A DNA stretch of 64,000 bases from SIAJ01 sp963773845. Its GTDB lineage: Bacteria; Planctomycetota; Planctomycetia; Gemmatales; Gemmataceae. Made by a program: the position numbers and the translations under genes. Where the stretch lies: NCBI GenBank assembly GCA_963773845.1, contig CAVZCU010000010.1:310001-374000 (forward strand), given 5' to 3'. The notes beneath the pieces are model-generated. The model was not told the DNA's origin and made no database searches. It saw nothing but the letters and a program-made list of their open reading frames with translations. Positions 46,413-55,434 of this stretch are shown here, one piece after another (positions within the stretch are counted from its first letter, which is position 1; each line of letters begins with the position of its first letter).

Positions 46413-46415
46413 GCC

Positions 46416-46693
46416 CTAAGACGATCTCCGCTTCAGGACTTGGCGCAACTTGGAGTGCAAGATATCGAGCACGCAAGCCAAATGCTCGTATTGTTCCATC
46501 TCGTCGTGCTCTTCAGGAGTTAATGTGCCAGCGCAGCTTTCGCCGAGAGTGCGTGCATGCGCTCAATATCCTCCGCGGAAAACTGCAATTTGAGCAACGC
46601 CCGGGCTGCTGTCGGCGTTGGCGGCTCTCTAAACAGCAAGCGATTCCCGACGGAAGCCTTTTTGTTTTGTCGCGGTCGAGCAGTAGCTGCCAT
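46416..46693 (-). CDS. Small partner of the HNH endonuclease (one frameshift)
   Basis: About 92 residues from ATG 46693 (MAATARPRQNKKAS). The N-terminal part ends in FSAEDIERMHALSAK; the continuation TLTPEEHDEMEQYEH and LDILHSKLRQVLKRRS is in another frame, joined near 46535 by one missing base. The layout (sequence ending in SAED-x-ERMHxL, then GxLTPEExxEMxxYE, then a basic tail) recurs in planctomycete genomes directly upstream of HNH nuclease genes. It might be an antitoxin-like or DNA-guiding partner; that is a guess. The gene is too fragmented to be noticed by an ORF search. Confidence 0.6.
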
Positions 46694-46752
46694 TGGACAA
46701 CCTCAATCTCTTCTCATCTTAATTGGTTGCCTCGAAGTCTACCCTATTGACT

Positions 46753-47082
46753 TCATTGCTTCTTCGCCAAATGCTTCTCAAACCACGCCATCAACGCTGG
46801 CATCACCGTCTCCTGATTCTGCTTCTGATTGAACCCGTGGACCCCGCCTTCAACCACCACCAGCTTTGCCGGCACCTTTGCCTTCTCCAGCGCTTCGAAC
46901 ATCTTCTTGCCGTGCTCAATCGGAACGAGCGGGTCCTTGTCGCCGTGGATCAGTAATGTCGGAGCAGTCTTCTCGCTCACGTACAAAATGGGCGAGACAC
47001 CCGGAGCGAGCCTGGGATCGAAACCCAAGCGCGGCCTGAGGCCGGCGTTCTTCTTGATAATCTCCAACGGGTTCGGCTCGGA
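46753..47082 (-). pseudogene. Esterase/peptidase-type alpha/beta-hydrolase, C-terminal fragment
   Basis: About 110 residues reading SEPNPLEIIKKNAGLRP at the start, then TLLIHGDKDPLVPIEHGKK (the acid residue of the triad) and VVEGGVHGFN (the His). The part with the nucleophile serine is absent. The open frame begins immediately after the stop of the epoxide hydrolase, so a deletion has fused the two loci end to end. A start codon could be ATG 47067. It is probably a non-functional remnant. Confidence 0.7.
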
Positions 47083-47085
47083 CAG

Positions 47086-48357
47086 TCACCGCACTTTGCC
47101 GAAGAACTTGCGCACGTCCTCGACGAGGAGCGCCGGCTCCTCCATGGCGGCGAAATGTCCACCGCGCGGCATCTCCGTCCAGTGAATCATGCTTCGACCG
47201 GTCGCCCGTTCGACCCAGGCTCGGGGTGGAACGTTGATTTCCTTGGGAAACAATACGTATCCCATCGGCGCCGACTTGCGGCCGTTTGTCCAGGGGGTCA
47301 TCGTTTTGGGCCGCGGGCTCGGATGCGACGACTCGTAGTAGATCCGCATCGCCGACGGCATCGTCTCCGTCACCCAGTAGATCATCACATTGGTTAACAG
47401 CTCGTCCCTGGTGAACTTCTTTTCCAGGTCGCCGCCGTGATCGCTCCAGGCCCAGAACTTGTCGATCACCCAGGCGGCCAGGCCCGCGGGCGAATCGTTC
47501 AGGGCGTACCCAAGCGTCAGCGGCCGCGTCCCCTGGATCGCGCCGTACGCTTTGTGATCGTTCAACTCCTGGGCCCGCTTTTCGTACCGCTTCAATTCTT
47601 CGTCCGTGACGCCGTTCGCTGAGTCGTCCTTCGGCCGACCTCCCGGTGGAAAATTGCTGTGCGAGCCGATGCAGTGATCGCCGTCGTTGGCCGCCAGCCA
47701 GCGCACGATCCCGGCCCCCCAGTCGCCCCCTTGCGCGCCGTAGCGGTCGTATCCCAGCCGGGCCATCAGTTTGGCGATGACTTCGGCCATCCGTCGCGAA
47801 TTCCAGCCGCGCTCTTTTGGCTTGCTGGAAAAACCGAATCCGGGCAACGAGGGAATCACCACGTGAAATGCCTGCTCGGCTTTGCCGCCATGTTTGACGG
47901 GGTCCGTCAGCGGACCAACTACCTTTTGAAACTCGCAAAATGATCCAGGCCAACCGTGAACGAGCACGAGCGGCAACGCGTTCTTCTCCTTCGAGCGAAC
48001 GTGAACGAAGTGGATCGACAGGCCGTCGATCTCGGTCGTAAATTGCGGCAACTCGTTGAGCTTTTTCTCCTCGGCCCGCCAGTCGTACTTGTCGCGCCAG
48101 TAATCGACGACCTTCTTGACGTAGCCCAGTTCGACGCCGTAATCCCAACCGGCATTATCGAGTTGATCGGGGAATCGTGTGTGCGCGAGGCGATCCTTCA
48201 AGTCCTTGAGCTGGTCGTCGCCGATGGCGATCTTGAACGGCTTGATCGCCGCGTCCTTCTCATCGGCGCGAATCGCGCTCAGACTCAGAACAGTAAGGAA
48301 TGCGACGAGTGAGATGGCATTGCGTGTCATGGATCGGATCGCTTTGTCGCGGTTCAT
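47086..48357 (-). CDS. Secreted epoxide hydrolase
   Basis: 423 residues. Signal peptide near residues 10-31 (MTRNAISLVAFLTVLSLSAI), so ATG 48330 is as likely as 48357. The EHN domain begins near 40 (FKIAIGDDQLKDLKDRLAHTRF), followed by the alpha/beta-hydrolase core with LVLVHGWPGSFCEF (HGWPGS oxyanion motif), the nucleophile Asp in AQGGDWGA and the terminal His in PRGGHFAAMEEP. The two ring-opening tyrosines should lie in the lid (YYESSH is one candidate). It opens epoxides to diols; natural substrate unknown. Export is unusual for the family but frequent in planctomycetes. Confidence 0.9.
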   Translation of the reverse strand: MNRDKAIRSMTRNAISLVAFLTVLSLSAIRADEKDAAIKPFKIAIGDDQLKDLKDRLAHTRFPDQLDNAGWDYGVELGYVKKVVDYWRDKYDWRAEEKKLNELPQFTTEIDGLSIHFVHVRSKEKNALPLVLVHGWPGSFCEFQKVVGPLTDPVKHGGKAEQAFHVVIPSLPGFGFSSKPKERGWNSRRMAEVIAKLMARLGYDRYGAQGGDWGAGIVRWLAANDGDHCIGSHSNFPPGGRPKDDSANGVTDEELKRYEKRAQELNDHKAYGAIQGTRPLTLGYALNDSPAGLAAWVIDKFWAWSDHGGDLEKKFTRDELLTNVMIYWVTETMPSAMRIYYESSHPSPRPKTMTPWTNGRKSAPMGYVLFPKEINVPPRAWVERATGRSMIHWTEMPRGGHFAAMEEPALLVEDVRKFFGKVR

Positions 48358-48373
48358 TGCAGCTTAAATCAGT

Positions 48374-48434
48374 GAGGTGGGGCAGGCCCCCCGGGCTGCC
48401 GTCAGTTCGCAGGCCGGGAGGCCTGCCCCACCTC
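48374..48434. repeat. Inverted repeat upstream of the epoxide hydrolase
   Basis: 21-base arms (48374-48394 and 48414-48434), near perfect, with a 19-base loop. It lies 17 bases upstream of the epoxide hydrolase start and downstream of nothing on that strand except DUF1501, whose stream also runs leftwards. It could end DUF1501 transcription. Confidence 0.75.
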
Positions 48435-48545
48435 AAATCAGTTGCGATACACCAGTACGTGGACCGTCAACCTTGAATTAGTCGGCCGACGCCGCGGAGC
48501 CCGAAGCGCAGCGAAGGTGCGCAGCGAGCCCCACCATTCGGAGAC

Positions 48546-49931
48546 TCAAATCAGCGCCCGGATCGGCTCACCACCATAAAGAATCGGCACTGGCTTGCCA
48601 AGCGTATCGGTCAACTGGTGCGATGGGTCGATGCCGAGGTGCCGGTAAATGGTTGCCAGCAAGTCTTGCGGCGTGACTGGGGACGTCGTCGGGTGCTCGC
48701 CGCGAGCGTTGGTGGCGCCGACGACCTGGCCCATTCGCAGGCCACCGCCCGAAACGAGCGTGCTATAGGCGTCCGGCCAGTGATCGCGGCCGATCGAATT
48801 GTCCGGCGGCCCCCTGCGCAACTGCGGCGTGCGGCCGAATTCGCCGGTCACCACGACGAGAATCCGCCGATCGAGCCCACGATCGAATATGTCCTCGATG
48901 AGTGCGGCAACCGCCTGGTCGAAGTACGGCAGCCGGCGACGAATGTACTCCGCGAAGTGGCCAGGGCGCATCGCATTGCCGGGGTGATCGTCCCAGTTCG
49001 TGAACGTTGGGCCATTTTGCGGCGTGTTGGCGATCACGCTGACCACCGACGTGCCGGCCTCCGCAAGCCGTCGCGCCAGCAAGCAGGCTTGACCCCACAG
49101 GTGCCGGCCATAGCGGTCGCGCAGTCGCTCGGATTCGGAATTCAAATCGAAAGCGCGGGCAACAGCCGGGTTCGTCAGCACGCCATACGCCTGTTGCCGA
49201 AATTGGTCGATGCCCTCCGTCGCCGCGGCCCGGTCCATTTCGGAGCGAATATGATCGAGTTCTCCCAATAGCCGCCGACGGTTGTCGAGCCCCGCGACAT
49301 TCATGCCACGCAAACTGAGCTGTTGCGGCCTATACCCGGGCTGCGAGACATCCCCGGTCGTGAACGGCCGATAACCGGATCCCAAATAGGTCGGCCGCGT
49401 CATGTGAAATTCATTCGGGATGCTCACGTATGGCGGCAGCGATTCCGCGTGCGGCCCGCGCATGCGGCCGGCGAGCATGCCGAAGTCCGGGTGCTCGCTC
49501 TTCGCTTGCGACGTTGGGTCGGGAACGCTCGGCTCCTTGCCGGTAAGCATGAGGATCGAGCCATCGTTATGGATGTTGATCCGATGACTCATCGAGCGAA
49601 TGATGCTGAACTTGTCGGCCAACTTGGCATGGTTCGGCAACAGTTCACAGATCGACATGCCGGGCACGCGCGTCGGCATCGGGGCGAACACGCTGCGCAT
49701 GTTCGACGGGCCGTCCGGCTTGATGTCGTAGGTTTCAAGCTGGCTCGGGCCGCCCAGACAATAGACGAGAATGACCGAGGTGTCCGGCGGCGATTGCGTT
49801 GACGACCGCGCGGCTGCAAAATCGGCGAGGCCAAGGCCGCCCAGTGCCAAGCTGCCAACGCGAAGAAACTCGCGGCGATTGACGGGACCAGGACATTTCG
49901 GTGAAAGCACGCGAATCTCCAAACCCGGCAT
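48546..49931 (-). CDS. Tat-exported DUF1501 protein
   Basis: 461 residues. Tat signal VNRREFLRVGSLALGGLGLA near residues 17-36. The mature protein is an alkaline-phosphatase-fold DUF1501 member: ILVYCLGGPSQLETYDIKPD near the start (metal-binding), HPDFGMLAGRMRG, NTPQNGPTFTNWDDHPGN, VVVTGEFGRTPQL and GRDHWPDAYSTLVSGGG. In planctomycetes these proteins are usually paired with a DUF1549/DUF1553 cytochrome-type protein; no such partner is adjacent. Substrate unknown, perhaps a sulfated or phosphorylated polymer. Full length, no frameshift. Confidence 0.9.
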   Translation of the reverse strand: MPGLEIRVLSPKCPGPVNRREFLRVGSLALGGLGLADFAAARSSTQSPPDTSVILVYCLGGPSQLETYDIKPDGPSNMRSVFAPMPTRVPGMSICELLPNHAKLADKFSIIRSMSHRINIHNDGSILMLTGKEPSVPDPTSQAKSEHPDFGMLAGRMRGPHAESLPPYVSIPNEFHMTRPTYLGSGYRPFTTGDVSQPGYRPQQLSLRGMNVAGLDNRRRLLGELDHIRSEMDRAAATEGIDQFRQQAYGVLTNPAVARAFDLNSESERLRDRYGRHLWGQACLLARRLAEAGTSVVSVIANTPQNGPTFTNWDDHPGNAMRPGHFAEYIRRRLPYFDQAVAALIEDIFDRGLDRRILVVVTGEFGRTPQLRRGPPDNSIGRDHWPDAYSTLVSGGGLRMGQVVGATNARGEHPTTSPVTPQDLLATIYRHLGIDPSHQLTDTLGKPVPILYGGEPIRALI

Positions 49932-49975
49932 TTCCGTTCATGGATTCTACTTTGTCGCAGTTCTCAGTGCGATCG

Positions 49976-50269
49976 TCAATCGCGACCGATTGAGGGCGAC
50001 GCGATCAGCCGATCGGGCGCCGACCGCAACTCGCGTATCGCCAGATAGAGTCCAATGGCGAGAACCACTGCCCCAGTCGCGCTACATACAACTTCCGCAC
50101 CGGTCGGAATCGGAGTAACCCGCAAGTTCACAGTGTTCGTACCCGGTTTCTCTAACAGCCGGACAAGGTTGGCCTCGTGCGATGAGTTTGTCAGATATTC
50201 AGCCACCAGCGGAGCAGCGACGAGTAGCCCTCCAACAACAAATACGGTGATGATGATGCCGCCACGCAT
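49976..50269 (-). CDS. Small two-helix membrane protein
   Basis: 97 residues from ATG 50269, chosen because AAGGAGG lies just upstream. The first helix is GGIIITVFVVGGLLVAAPLV, the second VVCSATGAVVLAIGLYLAI, separated by about 40 residues containing RVTPIPTGAE. No homologous family comes to mind. Alone on its strand, between DUF1501 and the beta-helix gene. Confidence 0.7.
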   Translation of the reverse strand: MRGGIIITVFVVGGLLVAAPLVAEYLTNSSHEANLVRLLEKPGTNTVNLRVTPIPTGAEVVCSATGAVVLAIGLYLAIRELRSAPDRLIASPSIGRD

Positions 50270-50348
50270 GGCGCCTCCTTCAGTTGGAGCTTGGAATGCA
50301 CGGCTGCGAATGTGCGTGCGATAAACTCTTCTGCAAATCCTGCGTTCC

Positions 50349-51691
50349 CTAATTCCGCCGATCATCCACCCGCCGCGCGAAGCCTTCAATCTTGTTCCCT
50401 TCCACGACGATATCCTTCGCGTTGGGGCTGATCCGAATGCCGACGCGCTTGGCCGCTCCGCGCGTTTCGCGCAGCTCGTTGCCGCGAAACGTTAACGAAT
50501 GGGTCGTTCCCTGCACATCGATCGCGGCGGCGGATTCATCGCCGGTATCGATCACGGTATTGCTCTCGACCAGGTTTCGGTCGCCGGTAAATCCCGCCCC
50601 GCGTTCCGGGCGAAACAAAATGCCGACCTTGCCGCTTCGTTTCACCGTGTTGCCACGAATCACGTTGTCCGTGTCGCGATGACCGACCGAGATGCCGGCG
50701 GTCTTCGTGTCTTCGACGATGTTGTTCTCCGCGAGTCCGAACTTGACCCCCCAGCAGAAGAAGATGCCGATATTATTGCCGATCACCTTGTTGTTACGAA
50801 TCAGTGGCCGTTGCGAGCCGGAGCCGGGGTGCAGGCCGAGCCCGGTGTGGTCACGGCTCTCGCAATCCTCCACTGTTACGTCGTGGCAGATTTGCCAGCT
50901 AATGCCATCGCCGTGATAATTCCGGGCGATCACCTTGCGGATGTCGAAGTTCGCACAATCCTGCAGGAAGATGCAGCCGGCATAGTTGCCATCCAGTTCG
51001 ACATTGTTCGCCTTGTTGCCGTCGAGCGCGAGGTTCTCGATCGCCACGTTCGAAATGAACTCGCCGCTCAGGATGGGAAACAGCGTCGCGGCCGTCGGCT
51101 TGCCCATGGCCCAAAGGTTCTCGCGAAGACCCTTGTCGAGCTTGAAGCGGTTGCCGCTGCGAGCGACCAGCGTGCGCTTGATGACGGTATTGCCGCCGTT
51201 GTCCGGGTTCTTGCGCGCAGGCAGACGCCGTCGCCGACCTTGAAACCCGCGGCATCGGCGAGCGTGATTTCCTGATCGTACCAGTCCGAATCGGCCGCGA
51301 GCTTGGACGTGACCGAGGGCTCCTTCATCAGGATCGTCTCGGGTCCCGAGCCGATGAGTCGTAGATTGGAGCACAAATAAACGGCGTTCCGCAGCTTGAA
51401 TTGGCCGGGCAATAGACGCACCGTGCCTCCGCCCATGCGGGCGATGGTATCAACAGCCGCCTGGATGACGCGCTCATCGCGGCCGCACAAGTCCGCCTTG
51501 TCGTTGCCGACGGTGAGCGTGAACATCTCGTCCCACTTGGGGGCGTAACGCGCGTCGCCGCTAGTCGCCCGCGGATTTGTGACTGGCGGACGATGATCAG
51601 ACGACACTTCGGCCGCTGTCAAAGCCGATGCACCACCGAAAACAACCGAAGCGGTTCCAAGAAATCGTCGCCGATCGAGTGGATGCTGCAT
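50349..51691 (-). CDS. Tat-exported right-handed beta-helix protein (one frameshift)
   Basis: About 447 residues. Tat signal DRRRFLGTASVVFGGASA. The N-terminal part has VIQAAVDTIARMGGGTVRLLPG, the start typical of pectate-lyase-like superhelices (a GGGTVxLPxG strand). The C-terminal 250 residues show parallel beta-helix rungs: ENLALDGNKANNV, VEDCESRDHTGLGLH, IRNNKVIGNNIGIFF, VESNTVIDTGDES, FRGNELRETRG. The frame breaks near 51220, with one base missing before KNPDNGGN. It probably binds or cuts a polysaccharide; no catalytic residues can be named. GAGG precedes the start. The IS630 element inserted 28 bases upstream of the start may have cut off its promoter. Confidence 0.75.
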
Positions 51692-51719
51692 GATTGAACC
51701 TCGCGATTCGCAGTAACTA

Positions 51720-52918
51720 AATGACCGTGCGCGATTCGGCCGCGGAATCGGTCAGGCCGCCAAGTGGTAATGGAGTCTTAGACGATCGCGGTTTTGCTGC
51801 CAGAGATATTCACGGACTTCGATCAGCAAGGCGTCCATGTTCGGACAGGTGTGATTGCGCGTGACGTTGGCATGCAGATCCTCCCCGTTCCGCTCGATGC
51901 GATTGTGATTGGGACAGTGCGGCGGCAAGAAGTGCAGTAGAATGCGGCCGCCGAAGCCGGCCACAGCCGCTTGCGTGATCTTGCTGCTGTGAATCCGGTA
52001 GTTGTCAACAATCACATGGATTACCGCCGCACGCGGATAGTGCTCGCGCAGTTTGTTGAGCAGGCGGATGAACAGGGAACTGGCCTTGCGCTCGCCCTCG
52101 ACCCAAACCAACGCGCCGGTGCGAACATCCAACGCCCCCGCCAAGTACCGTTTGACATTCTGGCCCGGCGTCACGACTTCCTTCTGCTGGCCTTGGACCA
52201 TCCAATCCAAACCGATCTTCGGGTTCAAATGGATGTCCACTTCGTCCTCGTAAACGGCCACGTGGTTGCGGGGCAAGGTGGCCAATAGCCGACGGATCTT
52301 CGCCAAACGCCGGCCTTTGGCGATCGGCGACCAATGGACAGCGAACGACGGGTCGCGGCCGTCCCCGCAGGGCCTCGATCAAGGCCAACGCCCGACTCAT
52401 CGTCGCCACATGCACGCGAACGCCCGTCTTTCGCTCCAGGGTTTTGACCAGCAATTCCCGAGTCCAAGTGGGCCGCCGCCAGCCGTGCTTTTGGGGCGAC
52501 GACCGCACCAGCCGATACAGAATATCCAGGTAATGCTCATCGAGTTTGGTCGTGCCGTTGTCTTCGCGGCCATCGAGCAAGCCCCAGACGCCCAGTTCGC
52601 GAAAGCGCTGGGCCACGCGATAAACGGTAGTATTGTGGATGCCCAGCACTTGGGCGGTCTGGCGGGCGGTGCGACCGCTATTGAGGTTCAGAATGATCAA
52701 ATAGCGCACACGCAGCGCGGCCGAGCGACACTGGCGTAGATCCTTCAGAAGGTGTTGCTTGACGAAGAAGCGAAGCTTGGGGACAATTGCAGACATGCGA
52801 ACTCCCTTCCTGGGGGCGCGTGGCCCCGAGAATATTGACTTGGGGAGTTCCCATTTTCCTTCCTAACAACCCATCCCAAAAGCTGTTCCGATGTGCAGCT
52901 GAATCGCGCACGGTCATT
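51720..52918. mobile_element. IS630-family insertion sequence (complete)
   Basis: 1199 bases with perfect 18-base terminal inverted repeats (AATGACCGTGCGCGATTC) and a TA at each side, the target duplication expected for IS630/Tc1-mariner elements. It encodes one transposase on the minus strand. Apart from the single frameshift in the transposase it is intact. Confidence 0.9.
51752..52796 (-). CDS. IS630-family transposase (one frameshift)
   Basis: About 348 residues from ATG 52796 (GGGAG upstream). The N-terminal helix-turn-helix region reads GRTARQTAQVLGIHNTTVYR. The DDE catalytic residues are Asp in VAVYEDEVDIHLNP, Asp in IHVIVDNYRIHSS and Glu in CPNHNRIERNGED. The frame breaks near 52318 (one extra C in CCGGCG before RRLAKIRRLL). 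It excises and inserts the element at TA sites. If the break is a sequence error, the element is potentially active. Confidence 0.9.
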
Positions 52919-53052
52919 TAGTTCTCAAGCTCCAAGACAGTGATCAAGCACAATGCGCCGGCTGGCAGGCCGTCGCACGATCTCGGTTCTTCAAAAAGGT
53001 TTTACCGTCCCGATCAATTCGGTACTCTGATCGCAACCCCGGAGGACACGAC

Positions 53053-54168
53053 ATGGCACATTTCCGAACCATCTCGGCGGCGTGTATTGCGCTCGCCATC
53101 GCGCCGGCCGTTCTCGCCCAATCCGCGAAGGAAACCTCGTGGGCACGCGTGACCGACGGCGATCGGGCGATCAAGATTGAAACCGACCAACTCGAAGCGG
53201 TCATTCCGAAGAAGAACCCGAAGCAGTGGATGACCGGCATCGAGAAGGGATCGTTCCTCGACAAGGCAACGGGCTTCCGCGAAGCAGGCGATGGCCTGAT
53301 GGTGGTCGATTGGCTAATGGAGCCCGGCAGCGATGCGGACTGGGATGAGAAGATCTTCACGAGCGACGGCAACGGCGTGAGTCGTTATCGGTGGTATGAA
53401 AACGAGACCGATCCCGCCAAAAAATCGTACGCGGTCATGGCCCACGGCACCAGCCATCGCAAGCGCATGGTCGAAGGACCGCAACTCTGCCATCGGATGA
53501 AGCCGGTGCACCCGGAAATCATCAAGGGCAAGGACTTCATTGCCTTCAAGTCGACGTACAAGTTCGAATATGCAGCCCCTGGCCGCAAGGCCGGTTCGCA
53601 GTGGACGCAACTCGTTGTCTTTCCCAAAGGGAAGCGCTATTTCGTCCTCATGGACAGGATCGAGAGTGTGAATGACTCGACCGAATTGTTCCTGCGCAAC
53701 GACACTCCGGGTTGCGTCCGCCACGAGAAGGGAGATACCTTCAGCGAGATTTATCTCAGCTACCTGAGCGGCCCGAAGGGAGTCCGCATTCCGTCCAGTG
53801 AGTTCTTCACCCCGTTTCCTCCCGATCTGAAGTTCGGCTATCGCCGCGACACGCACAAGACCCCAGCGCATTTCATTCGCGCCTATCATTTGCGCGACAA
53901 GAAGACCGGCAAGGACGGACCCTGGCTGGCGGGGCTGACGCTCGATCCCTCGGTCGTATACGAAGCGTGGTGCAGCCAGCGGCCCGGCGGCATCATCGTC
54001 ATGATCGAGGAAGTGTACGGCAAGCCGATCAAGGCAGGCAAGTCGTTCAGTGCCGCTCATATCGTCGGCTACTTCGACACGATTGAAGAGATGCACGAGG
54101 TGTACGAACAAAACAAGGGTCACACAGCCCTGGCCGCCGACCAGTCCGGCTGGCGGCTGGTGAAGTAG
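53053..54168 (+). CDS. Secreted protein of unknown function
   Basis: 371 residues. ATG 53053 has GGAGG upstream. Signal peptide MAHFRTISAACIALAIAPAVLA. The mature protein is beta-rich with segments DQLEAVIPKKNPKQWMTGIEKGSF, WLMEPGSDADWDEKI, YKFEYAAPGRKAGSQW, and DRIESVNDSTELFLRNDTPG; it has a Trp/Glu-rich surface typical of carbohydrate-binding folds, such as the galactose-mutarotase-like group. I do not recognise the family with certainty. It was probably separated from a former upstream neighbour by the IS630 element. Confidence 0.75.
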   Translation: MAHFRTISAACIALAIAPAVLAQSAKETSWARVTDGDRAIKIETDQLEAVIPKKNPKQWMTGIEKGSFLDKATGFREAGDGLMVVDWLMEPGSDADWDEKIFTSDGNGVSRYRWYENETDPAKKSYAVMAHGTSHRKRMVEGPQLCHRMKPVHPEIIKGKDFIAFKSTYKFEYAAPGRKAGSQWTQLVVFPKGKRYFVLMDRIESVNDSTELFLRNDTPGCVRHEKGDTFSEIYLSYLSGPKGVRIPSSEFFTPFPPDLKFGYRRDTHKTPAHFIRAYHLRDKKTGKDGPWLAGLTLDPSVVYEAWCSQRPGGIIVMIEEVYGKPIKAGKSFSAAHIVGYFDTIEEMHEVYEQNKGHTALAADQSGWRLVK

Positions 54169-54177
54169 AAGCTGTTT

Positions 54178-54277
54178 CCAGACATCATCACAAAGACACA
54201 AAGATCACACACAGAACCCCCGAGATGAGTTGGGATTCCTTCGTGCATCTCTGTGTGACCATTGCGTCTTTGTGGTG
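54178..54277. repeat. Imperfect inverted repeat downstream of 53053-54168
   Basis: Arms of about 28 bases (54178-54207 and 54249-54277) with several mismatches. It begins 9 bases past the stop. It may be a terminator or a dispersed repeat. Confidence 0.6.
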
Positions 54278-54396
54278 GCGAGTTTGGATGTTTCGCGCGA
54301 ACCACTCGCTTTTTTGGGTTGTCCACAACCTATTCGTCCGATCTCTGCGAATTTGCTAGTGGGCACGACAGCCGGACGTACCAGGAGGGACAACCT

Positions 54397-54969
54397 ATGA
54401 AGCTCATTGCGCTGACGGCCGCCTGCGTTGTCGCGGCGGTCGCTGTCGGGTACGTCAAGTACCCCGCCGAATTCGTCCACTATGCCGGTGCGGTCAAGGT
54501 CGCCACGGCGTGGGCCTGGGAGGGCATCCAAGCCAATCCGGCGCCGGTGGGACTCGCAGTCGGCACGTTCTTGCTGACGGTGATCTACCACAAGGCGAAG
54601 GGTAAGTCGCTGCGCGAGTCGGTCGAGGTCGCCGCGACGCGGGTGGCCGTCGTCCCGATTTCCGTCGACGACGAGAACCCAGTCGTGAAGCGGGCGAAGG
54701 CTCGGGCCACGCGTGCCCAGCTCCTGGCCGACCGAAATGGCCTCGAAAACCGGCAGCGCAAGCTGCCCGAGGATATTCTGAAGGCCGAAAGGGAGGCGTG
54801 CTACACCGAGCAAGCGCTCACCGAAGCTGAGAAGAAGCTGGCCGACAAGCAGTACGGTCACGACCAGGCCGTCGCCAAGCTCGAAGCGCTCCGCCAGGAG
54901 AAGGCCCAGAGCGACGCGGAACTTGCCGAAATCGACAGCGAATTGAAGCGGCTGGCGGAGATGGTGTGA
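54397..54969 (+). CDS. Membrane-anchored coiled-coil protein
   Basis: 190 residues from ATG 54397, with AGGAGG eight bases upstream. Two hydrophobic segments: LIALTAACVVAAVAVGYV at the N-terminus and PVGLAVGTFLLTVIYH near residue 55. Residues of about 95-188 form a long coiled coil (ENRQRKLPEDILKAEREA, EAEKKLADKQYGHDQAVAKL, DAELAEIDSELKRLAEM). It may be a scaffold of the envelope. No family assigned. A perfect terminator follows. Confidence 0.75.
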   Translation: MKLIALTAACVVAAVAVGYVKYPAEFVHYAGAVKVATAWAWEGIQANPAPVGLAVGTFLLTVIYHKAKGKSLRESVEVAATRVAVVPISVDDENPVVKRAKARATRAQLLADRNGLENRQRKLPEDILKAEREACYTEQALTEAEKKLADKQYGHDQAVAKLEALRQEKAQSDAELAEIDSELKRLAEMV

Positions 54970-54980
54970 GGTAAATGGTG

Positions 54981-55020
54981 ATGTGATGGGGATGCAGAAT
55001 TGCATCCCCATCACATTTTA
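54981..55020 (+). terminator. Rho-independent terminator, 16-bp perfect stem
   Basis: ATGTGATGGGGATGCA (54981-54996) pairs exactly with 55001-55016 across a 4-base loop, followed by TTTTA. It ends 54397-54969 and, being symmetrical, could also serve the convergent gene 55023-55268. Confidence 0.85.
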
Positions 55021-55022
55021 TC

Positions 55023-55268
55023 TCAAACCTTGCCTTGCCCTAGATCGGCGGATGGCTGGCCGCGCTCGCGAAGGTATTCGCGCAGAGCGGCGTTGACGGC
55101 TGCTTCGTCGGGAAAGGCTGCCGCCACATCTTCGGCGAGTCGAACAACGCGCAGTTTATCGCGATAGCGATTGGCATACTTGCCACGCACTACTCCACGC
55201 ATGCTGCGAAAGTCGTATTCCGGCAACAATTCGTCGTCAGTTTGTTCAGGGGAAGTTGCCATCTTCAT
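55023..55268 (-). CDS. Antitoxin-like small protein
   Basis: 81 residues from ATG 55268 (or ATG 55262). The pattern EYDFRSMRGVVRGKYANRYRD followed by LAEDVAAAFPDEAAVNAALREYL is common in bacterial proteins that precede type II toxins: a GVRGKY motif, then a Phe-Pro-Asp and Asn-x-Ala-Leu helix. No toxin gene is next to it, so it is an orphan in this window. The function is inferred from the pattern. Confidence 0.65.
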   Translation of the reverse strand: MKMATSPEQTDDELLPEYDFRSMRGVVRGKYANRYRDKLRVVRLAEDVAAAFPDEAAVNAALREYLRERGQPSADLGQGKV

Positions 55269-55434
55269 TGTCCGTTCCGTCGCGACGGATCGCTTCTCGC
55301 GCAGGGAGAAGGCCGATCGGCGCAAATTCGGTGACGCGATCGCAAGGTTACGAACCGGCATCCACAAAACTTTCCATTCATCATATCACATCAGCGTCGG
55401 TAATCTTTTCCAGCGGTCCCACGAAGGTTCGTTC

